A stretch of DNA of 49,286 nt from Actinomycetota bacterium (GCA_947452765.1 CANGDR010000012.1:1-49286), one strand, 5' to 3'. Numbered from the stretch's first letter, positions 32,557-41,446 are shown. The notes: generated by a model not told the origin, from the sequence alone. Made by a program: numbers and translations.

Positions 32557-33729
32557 ATGCAGGTCTTTGTTCCAGCGGAAACTCGTGAGGGTGAACGCCG
32601 AGTTGCCATCACACCTGAGGCAGCCCAAAAACTAATCAAACTTGGACTTTCCGTCTCGGTTGAGGCTGCTGCCGGTAATAAATCCGGACACCATGATGAC
32701 GAATACAAGGCCGTTGGCGCAGACATAGTTGCCACGACTGGAATTGCTGGCGCCCTAGCCAGCGCTGATGTGATTGCTACGGTTCGCCCGCTTGAAACCG
32801 ACAGCATTGCAAAACTTAAAGCTAGCGCAGTAACAGTTTCCTTCCTTTCTCCAACAAATGACTCAGATCGCATTTCTGCACTAGCTGCCCAAAAAGTTAC
32901 GTCACTTTCTTTCGATGTCTTGCCGCGTATCTCACGCGCACAATCAATGGATGCACTCACTTCGCAGGCCCTATGTGCCGGTTATCGCACCGTCCTTATT
33001 GCAGCCGAACGTGCACCAAAGTTTTTCCCAATGCTAATGACAGCTGCGGGCACAATCCCACCGGCAAAAGTTTTAGTACTTGGTGCAGGCGTCGCAGGTC
33101 TCCAAGCTATGGCAACCGCTCGTCGCCTTGGTGCAATTGTTAGCGCGTACGATGTTCGCGCATCAAGCGCGGACGAAGTTAAGTCGATGGGTGCAACCTT
33201 CCTTGATTTAGGTTTGGATGAAGTCGAAGGCGCTGGCGGTTACGCCCGCGAAATGACACCGGAACGCGCTAAAGCACAACAAGATGCATTAAAGAAATTT
33301 ATTTCTGAATCCGATGTTGTGATTACAACTGCTGCCGTTCCGGGTCGCAAGGCTCCAACTTTAATTACGGCCGACATGATGAATGCCATGAAGCCAGGTG
33401 CAATCATCGTTGACCTTGCTGCCGAAAGTGGTGGCAACGTTGAAGGTTCAGTCGCTGGCAAAGATGTTGAACTTAATGTTCCTGGCGGCCACATCATTTT
33501 GATTGGTTGCAAAGACTTAGCCAGCCAGCTTTCCGTGCATGCCAGCAAGTTATTTGCCCAGAATGTTGTCTCACTACTTACCTTGATGACCAAGGAAGGT
33601 GTTGTCACACCTGATGAAACTGATGAAGTTGTACAAGGCTCTGCGATTGTATTTAATGGTGAAATCCGAAATGCCATGGCACGCGACACTTTGAAGTTGC
33701 CCGCACTAGTAACAGGAGAGGGTGAATAG
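32557..33729 (+). CDS. pntAA: Proton-translocating NAD(P) transhydrogenase subunit alpha part 1
   Basis: This 390-aa NAD(H)-binding domain I begins MQVFVPAETREGERRVAITP, with the alanine-dehydrogenase-like Rossmann motif VLGAGVAGLQAMATARRLG followed by AYDVR about 20 residues on. Together with the next two genes it forms the membrane enzyme that uses the proton gradient to reduce NADP+ with NADH. The split three-gene form is common in Actinobacteria and alphaproteobacteria. Confidence 0.95.
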   Translation: MQVFVPAETREGERRVAITPEAAQKLIKLGLSVSVEAAAGNKSGHHDDEYKAVGADIVATTGIAGALASADVIATVRPLETDSIAKLKASAVTVSFLSPTNDSDRISALAAQKVTSLSFDVLPRISRAQSMDALTSQALCAGYRTVLIAAERAPKFFPMLMTAAGTIPPAKVLVLGAGVAGLQAMATARRLGAIVSAYDVRASSADEVKSMGATFLDLGLDEVEGAGGYAREMTPERAKAQQDALKKFISESDVVITTAAVPGRKAPTLITADMMNAMKPGAIIVDLAAESGGNVEGSVAGKDVELNVPGGHIILIGCKDLASQLSVHASKLFAQNVVSLLTLMTKEGVVTPDETDEVVQGSAIVFNGEIRNAMARDTLKLPALVTGEGE

Positions 33730-33731
33730 TC

Positions 33732-34034
33732 ATGGATGCAATTGCTCTGCTCACAATCTTTGTACTCAGCATCTTTGTTGGTATCGAAGTTGTTTCTAAA
33801 GTTTCGGCAATCCTGCATACGCCGTTAATGTCAGGTGCTAACGCTATCCACGGCGTTGTCTTAGTTGGCGCAATCTTGGTTACCGGCAAAGCAACTGACA
33901 ATGTCCAGCTTTACCTAGGCTTAACTGCCATTGTTTTGGCGTCAATCAACATGGTTGGTGGCTTTGTAGTTACTGACCGAATGCTGGAAATGTTTAAACC
34001 CAAGAAGACTGAAAAGGAAGAGGTGTCCAAATGA
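33732..34034 (+). CDS. pntAB: NAD(P) transhydrogenase subunit alpha part 2 (membrane)
   Basis: This 100-aa protein has three membrane helices (ALLTIFVLSIFVGIEVV, NAIHGVVLVGAILV, LGLTAIVLASINMVGGFVV), corresponding to the C-terminal membrane part of E. coli PntA. It starts 2 nt after pntAA and overlaps pntB by 4 nt. Confidence 0.93.
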   Translation: MDAIALLTIFVLSIFVGIEVVSKVSAILHTPLMSGANAIHGVVLVGAILVTGKATDNVQLYLGLTAIVLASINMVGGFVVTDRMLEMFKPKKTEKEEVSK

Positions 34035-35422
34035 CACCAACCTGGGTACGCGCTGCTGAACTAGCCGCTTCCGTTTTATTTATCCTGGCACTTAAGGGAC
34101 TGTCGTCACCAAAGTCAGCTCGTCGTGGAAACTTACTTGGCGCATTAGGTGCAACTATCGCGACCTTCGTTGCGTTCTTTTATGGCGAAACATTCTTCGG
34201 TGGACCAATTCAGCACTTGCCGGAAATTTTGGTTGCAATCATCATTGGTTCGATCATTGGTTGGATCGCCGCCAAGCGAGTCCAGATGACCCAGATGCCA
34301 CAGATGGTTGCGCTCTTCAATGGTGTTGGCGGTGGCGCTGCTGCTGTTATTTCAGTAATTGAATTCTTGAGTGCAGGTAACGAAGAAACCGTTGCAATGC
34401 TGACTGCAACGATTTTCACAGTTGTTGTTGGTTCGGTTTCATTCACTGGTTCGCTACTAACGTTCGCCAAGTTGCAAGAACTTATGACTTCTCGTCCAGT
34501 TGTAATTCCACTTGGGCGCTTCATCACAATCGGCGTTGCGGTGGGAACGGTAGTTACTGCAGTCGCACTTGTGATGAATCCGAGCAACACACTGCTTTGG
34601 TTACTACTCGGTCTTTCGTTAACTCTGGGAATTTTGCTTGTGCTTCCGGTTGGCGGCGCGGATGTTCCAATCGTCATCTCGCTACTTAACGCCTTCACTG
34701 GACTATCCGTTGCTGCATCAGGTTACGTACTTGGTAACGTCTTGCTTATCGTTGCTGGAACTCTCGTTGGTGCATCCGGAACTTTGCTAACTCGCATGAT
34801 GGCGCAAGCTATGGGCCGACCACTTACAAATACTTTGTTTGGTGCGTTTACCGCAAAGGCAACAACTGCAACTGCTTCAGCTGAAGATCGTCCGGTTAAG
34901 TCAGCATCACCTGATGACGTAGCAATCATGTTGGCTTACGCGCGCAAGGTGATCATCGTTCCGGGTTACGGCCTTGCCGTTGCCCAGGCCCAAAACACAA
35001 TTCGGGAACTTGTTGAATTGCTCGTCGCCAAGGGAATCGAAGTAGATTACGCAATTCATCCAGTTGCCGGTCGTATGCCTGGTCACATGAACGTACTTCT
35101 CGCAGAAGCTAACGTGCCTTATGACCAACTAAAGGAAATGGATGAAATCAATCCAGAGTTCCCAGCAACTGATGTAGCCCTAGTTGTTGGCGCAAATGAC
35201 GTTGTTAACCCAGCGGCCCGCGACGACAAGACCGCACCTATCTATGGGATGCCAATCCTGAACGTAGATCAAGCCCAACAGGTTGTGTTCTTGAAGCGTT
35301 CGATGCGACCAGGTTTCGCAGGGATCGAAAATGAAGTCTTGTTCGATCCAAAGACTTCACTTTTGTTTGGTGATGCTAAGGATTCCCTGACCAAGGTTGT
35401 AAGCGCACTTAAATCCTTGTAG
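34031..35422 (+). CDS. pntB: NAD(P) transhydrogenase subunit beta
   Basis: This 463-aa protein has nine or so membrane helices in the first 270 residues, followed by the NADP(H)-binding domain III: VIIVPGYGLAVAQAQ, IHPVAGRMPGHMNVLLAEA and VVGANDVVNPAA. The stop codon TAG at 35420-35422 touches the first base of the tRNA-Ser-derived unit II array, so nothing separates the gene end from the repeat. Confidence 0.96.
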   Translation: MTPTWVRAAELAASVLFILALKGLSSPKSARRGNLLGALGATIATFVAFFYGETFFGGPIQHLPEILVAIIIGSIIGWIAAKRVQMTQMPQMVALFNGVGGGAAAVISVIEFLSAGNEETVAMLTATIFTVVVGSVSFTGSLLTFAKLQELMTSRPVVIPLGRFITIGVAVGTVVTAVALVMNPSNTLLWLLLGLSLTLGILLVLPVGGADVPIVISLLNAFTGLSVAASGYVLGNVLLIVAGTLVGASGTLLTRMMAQAMGRPLTNTLFGAFTAKATTATASAEDRPVKSASPDDVAIMLAYARKVIIVPGYGLAVAQAQNTIRELVELLVAKGIEVDYAIHPVAGRMPGHMNVLLAEANVPYDQLKEMDEINPEFPATDVALVVGANDVVNPAARDDKTAPIYGMPILNVDQAQQVVFLKRSMRPGFAGIENEVLFDPKTSLLFGDAKDSLTKVVSALKSL

Positions 35423-35497
35423 GTATAGGTGGGAACCGCTGATCGCCATTCCGATTGCAGCGATTCTTTCGAATCACGCAATCGGCTCCCAAATCCC
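35422..35497 (-). repeat. tRNA-Ser-derived structured unit, type II, locus 2
   Basis: On the minus strand it reads GGGATTTGGGAG, then a long hairpin (35451-35485): CCGATTGC-GTGATTC, a GAAA tetraloop, and GAATCGC-(T)-GCAATCGG, 15 bp with one bulge. After GCGGTTCC come bases resembling the tRNA-Ser(CGA) 3' end (one mismatch to the acceptor strand). It shares 25 identical nt with the locus 1 unit II. The hairpin is better formed here than at locus 1. Confidence 0.72.
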
Positions 35498-35515
35498 GCC
35501 AGTTGATTTACCCTT

Positions 35516-35554
35516 CACACAAAAATCTGCCCGAACATGGCCAGATTTTGTGTG
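35516..35554 (-). terminator. Hairpin between units I and II, locus 2
   Basis: CACAC-AAAATCTG / CAGATTTTGTGTG forms a 13-bp stem with one bulged A and a 12-nt loop. A/T-rich in the middle but without a clean U-run beyond the stem. It occupies the same place as the 222-257 terminator of locus 1. Confidence 0.5.
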
Positions 35555-35605
35555 GCGGTATCGGTGGGAACCGTCGCTTGCTGGCGCAAGCTCCTCCCAA
35601 ATCCC
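35553..35605 (-). repeat. tRNA-Ser-derived structured unit, type I, locus 2
   Basis: This is a 53-nt unit: GGGATTTGGGAGGA, hairpin GCTTGC-GCCA-GCAAGC, GACGGTTCC, then the 3' end of tRNA-Ser(CGA) including an encoded CCA. Bases 35553-35569 are identical to 35656-35672 of the tRNA gene (17 nt). The opening GGGA can pair with the closing TCCC, where locus 1 has GAGGA with TCCTC, a compensatory change. Confidence 0.77.
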
Positions 35606-35619
35606 GGCAATACAAAATA

Positions 35620-35653
35620 AAAAATCCTTTGACCTGAAGGTCAAGGGATTTTT
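35620..35653 (-). terminator. Intrinsic terminator of tRNA-Ser(CGA)
   Basis: A 15-bp stem with one G-U pair (AAAAATCC-TTTGACC / GGTCAAGGGATTTTT) closed by a TGAA loop. It lies 2 nt after the CCA end of the minus-strand tRNA and has A/U-rich outer ends. This is a strong intrinsic terminator. Confidence 0.85.
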
Positions 35654-35655
35654 CA

Positions 35656-35745
35656 TGGCGGTATCGGTGGGATTTGAACCCACGGTGCGCTTGCACGCAC
35701 ACAACTTTTCGAGAGTTGCACCTTCGGCCACTCGGACACGATACC
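35656..35745 (-). tRNA. tRNA-Ser(CGA)
   Basis: This class II tRNA on the minus strand has acceptor GGTATCG/CGATACC, anticodon stem CAACT/AGTTG around loop CTCGAAA (anticodon CGA), a long variable arm GTGCGTGCAAGCGCAC and T arm GTGGG-TTCAAAT-CCCAC. Discriminator G, CCA encoded at 35658-35656. It reads UCG codons. Confidence 0.96.
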
Positions 35746-35789
35746 GAGATCAAGATTACTTGTAATTCGAACACATCTGAAATCGTGTG

Positions 35790-36248
35790 TTAACGCTGGG
35801 CTTTGAAAAACTCACTAAGCAGCAGAGCAGATTCATCAGCTAAGACTCCAGAAACCACCTCAGGGCGGTGTGGCAAGCGTCGATCTCGAACAACATCCCA
35901 AAGCGAACCAACAGCGCCAGCTTTATCGTCGAAGGCACCAAAAACTATCTTTGCGACACGAGACTGGACAGCAGCTCCAGCGCACATCGTGCAAGGTTCC
36001 AAAGTCACAACCAAAGTGTGATCGTCCAATCGCCATGACTCGTTGGCCTTCGCCGCCTGACGAAGCGCGACCACCTCGGCATGATTCATGGGATCGTTAT
36101 CTATTTCTCGAGTATTAGATCCACGACCAACGATCTCGCCAGCCGGATTTAACACAATCGCACCCACCGGAACATCACCTTGACTGGCCGCTTTTTTCGC
36201 TAGCTCTAGGGCCTCGCGCATTGCTTCAATAAACACAGGGGTAGTCAC
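35790..36248 (-). CDS. tadA: tRNA-specific adenosine deaminase
   Basis: This 152-aa enzyme makes inosine at the wobble base A34 of tRNA-Arg(ACG), the tRNA also present in this window. Zinc and catalytic residues are the HAE motif (H56, E58) and PCTMC (C86, C89). Length is typical. The GTG at 36248 is taken as start, but in-frame GTG 36236 or ATG 36221 are possible since ribosome sites are weak. The unrelated Tad pilus ATPase shares the symbol. Confidence 0.92.
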   Translation of the reverse strand: MTTPVFIEAMREALELAKKAASQGDVPVGAIVLNPAGEIVGRGSNTREIDNDPMNHAEVVALRQAAKANESWRLDDHTLVVTLEPCTMCAGAAVQSRVAKIVFGAFDDKAGAVGSLWDVVRDRRLPHRPEVVSGVLADESALLLSEFFKAQR

Positions 36249-36304
36249 CCCTTAATTGTTTCACGCTAAAACCCAATTTCGACACAAACGAATTGATTGA
36301 TAGT

Positions 36305-36435
36305 CTGACATCAGGTTAAGAGTGATAGCACTAAGTCCCGGCTTGCTATCCGACAACCCTTGCAGACCGCGATGGGGTGCCCCGGATGAAGACCTGGCTA
36401 CGAAAGTAGCAAGCGCGGGTCCACACGGGCCCAAC
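36305..36435 (+). promoter_or_regulatory. SAM-IV-type S-adenosylmethionine riboswitch
   Basis: The core matches the SAM-I/SAM-IV superfamily as found in Actinobacteria: TAAGTCCCGGCTTGCTATCC, then GACAACCCT, GCGATGGGGTGCCCCGG and ATGAAGACCTG. Visible helices are P1 CAGGT/ACCTG (36312-36316 with 36392-36396), P2 GATAGC/GCTATC, and downstream hairpins GCTAC-GAAA-GTAGC (36397-36410) and GGGTCC/GGGCCC. It ends about 45 nt before the importer gene, whose ribosome site AAGGAG is at 36475-36480. SAM binding would lower expression of the transporter. Confidence 0.88.
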
Positions 36436-36485
36436 ATGGGTTAACAACCGTTTGCCTATGACACCTGAAGTATCAAGGAGACAGC

Positions 36486-37358
36486 GTGAATAACGCATCA
36501 TCACGTCGATTTGGCGCAGCAATCATTGCAGTATCGGCAATGCTCTTAGCTGCGTGCTCATCGTCATCAAACACCGCATCATCCACCTCACCGACAGCCG
36601 CAACATCCGCTGCTGCGTGCTCAGCAAGTTCGTTGCAAACCCTAACCACTGGAAAGCTTGTAATCGCAACTGGCGAACCTGCTTACTTCCCATGGGTCAT
36701 TGATGACAAACCAGAATCTGGGCAAGGTTTTGAATCTGCAGTCGCATATGCAGTTGCAGAAAAGCTCGGCTTTGCTAAGACAGATGTTTCCTGGGTTCGC
36801 ACTACATTCGACGGAGCAATCGCACCGGGTGCAAAGCAATTCGATTTCAACTTGCAGCAGTTCTCAATCACTGAAGCCCGTAAAGCAGCGGTTGATTTCT
36901 CCAGCCCTTACTACACCGCGCCACAAGCAATTGTTTCTTACAAGGGAAGTGCCATTGCTGGCGCAACTTCCATTGCTGATCTAAAGAAGGCAAAGCTTGG
37001 AGCAGGAGTTGGAACAACTTCGCTCGATGCAATCAAGACCGTTTTTGGAACCGAGCCACAGGTGTTCAATGACAACGCTGCCGCTGTAGCTGCGCTTAAG
37101 AACGGTCAGATTGACGGCATCGTCGTTGACCTACCAACTGCGTTCTATCTCTCAGGCGTTGAAGTTACAAATGGTCTGATCGTTGGTCAATTGCCTTCAA
37201 CTGGCGATGGTGACAACTTCGGATTATTGCTGGCTAAGAGCAGCCCAATTACAACGTGTGTTTCACAGGCTGTTGATGCACTAAAGGCTGATGGCACTCT
37301 GGACGCCATCACCACAAAGTGGCTAGCAACGGACGCTGGCGCGCCAGTACTCAAGTAA
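36486..37358 (+). CDS. Amino acid ABC transporter substrate-binding lipoprotein
   Basis: This 290-aa family 3 solute-binding protein has a lipoprotein signal ending LLAAC (lipid-attached C24), a Ser/Thr linker and the SBP_bac_3 fold: LVIATGEPAYFPWVIDD, GQGFESAVAYAVAEKLG and ITEARKAAVDFSSPYY. Control by a SAM riboswitch suggests methionine, cysteine/cystine or a related sulfur amino acid as ligand; that is inference. GTG start, AAGGAG 5 nt upstream. Confidence 0.9.
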   Translation: MNNASSRRFGAAIIAVSAMLLAACSSSSNTASSTSPTAATSAAACSASSLQTLTTGKLVIATGEPAYFPWVIDDKPESGQGFESAVAYAVAEKLGFAKTDVSWVRTTFDGAIAPGAKQFDFNLQQFSITEARKAAVDFSSPYYTAPQAIVSYKGSAIAGATSIADLKKAKLGAGVGTTSLDAIKTVFGTEPQVFNDNAAAVAALKNGQIDGIVVDLPTAFYLSGVEVTNGLIVGQLPSTGDGDNFGLLLAKSSPITTCVSQAVDALKADGTLDAITTKWLATDAGAPVLK

Positions 37359-37376
37359 CACTGGTTAAGTATTCCC

Positions 37377-38267
37377 ATGAGTAACGACAGCCCGGCTCGA
37401 GATAGTTCGAGTCGGGCTTTGTCGTGGGTACCAAGCGATCGAGAAATACAAAGGCAAGCTGCACGTAAAGCGATAGCGCGCAAGAAGGCCACGATAGCGG
37501 TTATTTCCTCGGCAATTGTGCTGGGAACTTTAATTACATTCGTAGTAACTTCACCAGGCTGGGAAGTTGTTAAAACAACTTTCTTTGATTGGTCTTATGG
37601 CGGGCAAGTGCTTGGAGTGGTCGCTAAGGGACTTTTAGTCAACTTAAAGCTCACCCTGGTTGCATCCGTTCTAATCGGTATCTTTGCAATGACTTTGGCA
37701 CTTCTGCGGACATCGCGTTCTGCAGCCCTCACTCCGTTTCGAATTCTTGCTACTGCCTACGTGGACATTTTCCGAGGCGTTCCATTGCTATTGGTTATCT
37801 TGCTGGTTGGATTTGGGGTACCAGCTCTAGGTATTAAGGGTTTAACCAACAGCGTTCTCATACTTGGTACCACTGCAGTCGTCCTAACATATTCGGCCTA
37901 TGTGGCCGAAGTTCTGCGCAGCGGAATTCTTTCGGTACACCCAAGTCAGCGTGCCGCGGCTCGCTCACTTGGTTTAACCGCCCCACAGACTATGCGATTT
38001 GTTGTTCTACCACAGGCGATCAAGCGGGTTGTGCCGCCGCTATTAAATGATTTAGTTGCGCTGCTTAAGGACACCGGTTTAGTTTCGATTCTTGGAGTAA
38101 CGGACGCGGTGCGCGCAGCCCAGATCGCGAGTTCGCGCACATTTAATTACACGCCTTATGTAACAGCAGCAATCCTGTTTTTGTTTATCACGATTCCACT
38201 TACCCGCTATACCGATCGAGTGCTTGCTAAATCTATTTCGCGCCAGAATGCGCAGGGTGCAGCATGA
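37377..38267 (+). CDS. Amino acid ABC transporter permease (HisM/GlnP type)
   Basis: This 296-aa permease has a polar N-terminal extension of about 40 residues, membrane helices from about 41, and the family loop SAYVAEVLRSGILSVHPSQR-AAARSLGLTAPQTMRFVVLPQA that contacts the ATPase. One permease gene implies a homodimer. A strong hairpin (37389-37418) sits in the first codons. ATG 37377 has no obvious ribosome site, and TTG 37419, after the hairpin, is a possible alternative start. Confidence 0.9.
   Translation: MSNDSPARDSSSRALSWVPSDREIQRQAARKAIARKKATIAVISSAIVLGTLITFVVTSPGWEVVKTTFFDWSYGGQVLGVVAKGLLVNLKLTLVASVLIGIFAMTLALLRTSRSAALTPFRILATAYVDIFRGVPLLLVILLVGFGVPALGIKGLTNSVLILGTTAVVLTYSAYVAEVLRSGILSVHPSQRAAARSLGLTAPQTMRFVVLPQAIKRVVPPLLNDLVALLKDTGLVSILGVTDAVRAAQIASSRTFNYTPYVTAAILFLFITIPLTRYTDRVLAKSISRQNAQGAA
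37389..37418 (+). promoter_or_regulatory. GC-rich stem-loop at the start of the permease gene
   Basis: AGCCCG-G-CTCGA / TCGAG-T-CGGGCT forms 12 bp with one G-U pair and a 6-nt loop, followed by only TT. It starts 12 nt into the permease frame. Stem-loops placed just after a binding-protein gene often stabilise that upstream mRNA or reduce read-through, giving excess binding protein. Confidence 0.55.
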
Positions 38268-39007
38268 ACGTATTAGAAGTTCGCGACCTGCGTAAAAGTT
38301 TTGGCGCTGATTTAGTTCTAGATAATTTGTCACTTGATGTACCAGAACATACCGCGACCGTATTAATAGGGGCATCGGGCTCGGGAAAATCTACCCTACT
38401 TCGGTGCATTAATTTGTTAGACAATATTGATGATGGATCAATTTATCTTGACGGTTCAGAAATCACAGATCCCAATGTTGATGTAGATGCTGTGCGTCGC
38501 AAACTTGGCATGGTTTTCCAGTCATTCAATTTATTCCCGCACATGACTGTTCTAGAAAACATCACACTGTCACCAATTAAAGTTCATGGACTTTCTAATG
38601 ACCAAGCAAACGAAGAAGCTCGAACATTACTTGCACGATTTGATCTTGCCGATAAAGCTGATCAATACCCGGATCGCTTAAGCGGAGGCCAACAACAACG
38701 AGTTGCGATTATTAGATCCATTGCTGTTAAGCCACGACTCCTTTTACTTGATGAAGTGACTTCTGCCCTTGATCCAGTTTTAGTTAATGAAGTGCTTTCG
38801 ATCGTTCGTGACCTCAAAAGCGATGCCATGACTATGGTGCTCGCGACTCACGAAATGGGATTTGCCACTCAAGTAGCAGATGAAGTTTGCTTCTTAAACG
38901 CGGGCAAAATTCTGGAACGAGGTCCAGCTTCCCAAGTTATTGGAGATCCACAGCACGTTGAAACGCAAGATTTCTTACGACGCGTGCACGAAGCTGGTCG
39001 ACTTTAA
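38264..39007 (+). CDS. Amino acid ABC transporter ATP-binding protein (GlnQ/HisP type)
   Basis: This 247-aa ATPase has Walker A GASGSGKST (36-44), Q-loop VFQSFNLFPHMTVLEN, signature LSGGQQQRV, Walker B LLLLDEVTSALDP and H-loop LATHEMGFA. It completes the SAM-riboswitch-controlled importer; ATGA overlap with the permease gene. The end overlaps the convergent ParB-like gene by 4 nt. Confidence 0.93.
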   Translation: MNVLEVRDLRKSFGADLVLDNLSLDVPEHTATVLIGASGSGKSTLLRCINLLDNIDDGSIYLDGSEITDPNVDVDAVRRKLGMVFQSFNLFPHMTVLENITLSPIKVHGLSNDQANEEARTLLARFDLADKADQYPDRLSGGQQQRVAIIRSIAVKPRLLLLDEVTSALDPVLVNEVLSIVRDLKSDAMTMVLATHEMGFATQVADEVCFLNAGKILERGPASQVIGDPQHVETQDFLRRVHEAGRL

Positions 39008-39303
39008 TTCATTGGGTAGTCATAGACCCGAGCGTGAAGTGATGTTCTACCCTGTAAAGCTGCACGTACCGCGCGATGCAAGCCGTCCTCTAGATAGAGG
39101 TTTCCATTCCAGCGCACAACGTGTGCAAATAAATCCCCAAAAAAAGTTGAGTCGGTAGCCAAGAGTTCGTTTAAATCCAGCACACTGCGAATCGTTGAGA
39201 GGTCCGACAACCTAATCTGTCGAGGTGCAAAAGTACCCCACTCGTCGCTAGATAGTGAAACTGGCCCATATGGCCGCTCATCTAGTACCGACTTAAAGAT
39301 CAC
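39004..39303 (-). CDS. Small ParB-like (sulfiredoxin-fold) actinobacterial protein
   Basis: This 99-aa protein has a ParB N-terminal-like pattern: PRQIRLSDLSTIRSVLDLNELL, then HVVRWNGNLYLEDGLHRAVRAALQGR, where the DGLHR segment corresponds to the GEHR/DGxHR nucleotide-binding box. Standalone proteins of this size are conserved in Actinobacteria and have no settled role. It is convergent with the importer ATPase gene. Confidence 0.7.
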   Translation of the reverse strand: MIFKSVLDERPYGPVSLSSDEWGTFAPRQIRLSDLSTIRSVLDLNELLATDSTFFGDLFAHVVRWNGNLYLEDGLHRAVRAALQGRTSLHARVYDYPMN

Positions 39304-39466
39304 ACACTAACAATAGGGAAAACCCTGCTAAGAATGGGTATTTGGGGCTTTGGTATGTCGCTTTAAGCGAACAAGGTCCATAACTTCATCCGACGGTTTA
39401 GCGGTCGCGGGCAATGGGTAGTACCGTAAAGATTCGAATAAAAGTAAGGGTGTTGGTTACCTAACC

Positions 39467-41446
39467 ATGAAACTAAAGTCGATTTTCCGCTCTCCAGTTA
39501 CCTGGATCGCATTTGCAGTAACTGCGTTGCTTATTGGCAGCAATGTGCTTTCCGGCGCGGGTTCGACCGCCAAAGTAGACACCTGGAAGGTCATAGATGA
39601 CATCCAGCAGGGTCGCGCTAAGTCGGTGGCCTTGATTGATAAAGACCAAGTTATAAGTGTGAAACTAACCAATAACACCAAAGAGACTGCCAGTTACATT
39701 ACGGGCCAAGAAGCCGGCCTGATCAAGGTTCTGCAAGATGAAAAAGCAGCTGGAAACCTTCCAGATGGCTACAACGTCGTTGTTCCAACTACTTCATTCT
39801 TTGTCAGCTTGCTTGGATCAGTACTTCCCATAATTTTGATACTTGGTTTGCTGTTCTACTTTATGGGACAAATGCAAGGTGGCGGACGCATAATGCAGTT
39901 CGGTAAATCTCGCGCCAAGATGATTACTAAAGATATGCCGCAAACAACTTTCTCCGATGTAGCCGGCGCCGATGAAGCAGTGCAAGAACTTGAAGAAATC
40001 AAAGACTTCCTACAGGAGCCAGCAAAGTTCCAAGCTCTCGGTGCAAAAATTCCAAAGGGTGTATTGCTTTACGGTCCGCCGGGAACAGGTAAGACTTTGC
40101 TCGCACGCGCCGTCGCAGGCGAAGCAGGAGTTCCATTCTTTTCGATTTCAGGTTCTGACTTCGTAGAAATGTTCGTCGGTGTGGGTGCAAGCCGGGTTCG
40201 CGATTTATTCGAGCAGGCTAAAACTAATGCGCCTGCAATTATTTTTATCGATGAAATTGATGCAGTGGGTCGCCATCGTGGCGCTGGCATGGGTGGCGGA
40301 CACGATGAACGCGAGCAGACTCTAAACCAGATGTTGGTTGAGATGGATGGCTTCGACGGAAACACCGGAGTGATCTTGATTGCTGCGACAAACCGACCTG
40401 ACATTCTCGATCCTGCGTTACTTCGTCCGGGTCGCTTTGATCGTCAAATTGCTGTTGATGTGCCAGATCTAAATGGGCGTCGCGATGTACTTGCCGTTCA
40501 CGCAAAGGGTAAGCCAATCGCGGACGACGTTGACTTAAAAGCAGTAGCTCGTCGCACCCCAGGTTTCACTGGAGCCGATTTGGCAAACGTATTAAACGAG
40601 GCTGCGTTGCTAACCGCTCGCACTAACCGGAAGTTAATTACCAACGAAACACTTGATGAAGCAATTGATCGCGTAATCGGTGGACCACAAAAGCGCACAC
40701 GTGTGATGGACGAACACGAACGTCTAATTACTGCGTACCACGAAGGTGGGCATGCACTTGTTGCTGCCGCGCTTCCAAATACTGATCCAGTTCATAAGAT
40801 TACGATTTTGCCTCGCGGTCGCGCCTTGGGTTACACCATGGTTTTGCCTGAGAACGATAAATACTCAACGACCCGCAGTGAAATGCAGGATCAGTTGGCA
40901 TACATGCTCGGTGGTCGCGCTGCCGAGGAAATGGTTTTCCACGACCCAACAACCGGCGCAAGTAACGACATCGAGAAGGCAACCTCAGTTGCTCGCAAGA
41001 TGGTTACGCAGTACGGAATGACGGAACGTCTTGGTGCCATTAAGTACGGTACCGAGTCTGGTGGCGAAGTATTTATGGGCCGCGGCACTACCACGGGACA
41101 GGAATACTCCGAACAAATCGCATCTGCAATTGATGAGGAAGTGCGCGCATTTATTGACGTAGCGCATCACGAAGCCTACGAAATCCTGGTCGAAAACCGG
41201 GATGTCCTTGATGCCCTTGTTGTTGAGTTACTTGAAAAGGAAACTCTGAACCGGGAAGAGATTGCAACGATATTCGAACCGTTGAAGCGCCGCCCGGGTC
41301 GACCAGCCTGGACTGGATCGGCACGTCGATCCCCAAGTGAGCGCCCTCCGGTTGACGTTCCACCGCTTGCCTCCGCCAGGTTTATGACGGAAGCTGTTGC
41401 AGAGCCCGTAGATGAAGTAGTGAAGTCGGGCGAGGACCACGCGTGA
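39467..41446 (+). CDS. ftsH: ATP-dependent zinc metalloprotease FtsH
   Basis: This is a 659-aa membrane AAA+ protease. Two membrane helices (about 11-29 and 112-133) flank a small extracytoplasmic domain. AAA domain: Walker A GPPGTGKT (203-210), Walker B IDEID (261-265), SRH region to [10 protein letters not shown]. The protease motif is HEGGH (425-429). The ATG is preceded by AAGGG at 39446-39450, unusually far, with a small TGGTT/AACCA stem between that could shorten the distance. Followed directly by the folate genes, as in M. tuberculosis. Confidence 0.97.
   Translation: MKLKSIFRSPVTWIAFAVTALLIGSNVLSGAGSTAKVDTWKVIDDIQQGRAKSVALIDKDQVISVKLTNNTKETASYITGQEAGLIKVLQDEKAAGNLPDGYNVVVPTTSFFVSLLGSVLPIILILGLLFYFMGQMQGGGRIMQFGKSRAKMITKDMPQTTFSDVAGADEAVQELEEIKDFLQEPAKFQALGAKIPKGVLLYGPPGTGKTLLARAVAGEAGVPFFSISGSDFVEMFVGVGASRVRDLFEQAKTNAPAIIFIDEIDAVGRHRGAGMGGGHDEREQTLNQMLVEMDGFDGNTGVILIAATNRPDILDPALLRPGRFDRQIAVDVPDLNGRRDVLAVHAKGKPIADDVDLKAVARRTPGFTGADLANVLNEAALLTARTNRKLITNETLDEAIDRVIGGPQKRTRVMDEHERLITAYHEGGHALVAAALPNTDPVHKITILPRGRALGYTMVLPENDKYSTTRSEMQDQLAYMLGGRAAEEMVFHDPTTGASNDIEKATSVARKMVTQYGMTERLGAIKYGTESGGEVFMGRGTTTGQEYSEQIASAIDEEVRAFIDVAHHEAYEILVENRDVLDALVVELLEKETLNREEIATIFEPLKRRPGRPAWTGSARRSPSERPPVDVPPLASARFMTEAVAEPVDEVVKSGEDHA

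Noticed and set aside
35455-35774. Several 60-88 codon frames on both strands over the second array and tRNA-Ser
   Set aside because: They overlap tRNA-Ser(CGA) and its repeats; similar frames arise from repeat similarity, not coding selection.
39454-39467. Small TGGTT/AACCA stem at the ftsH start as a regulatory thermosensor
   Set aside because: Only 5 bp with a 4-nt loop; too weak to claim, noted only as possible spacer shortening.
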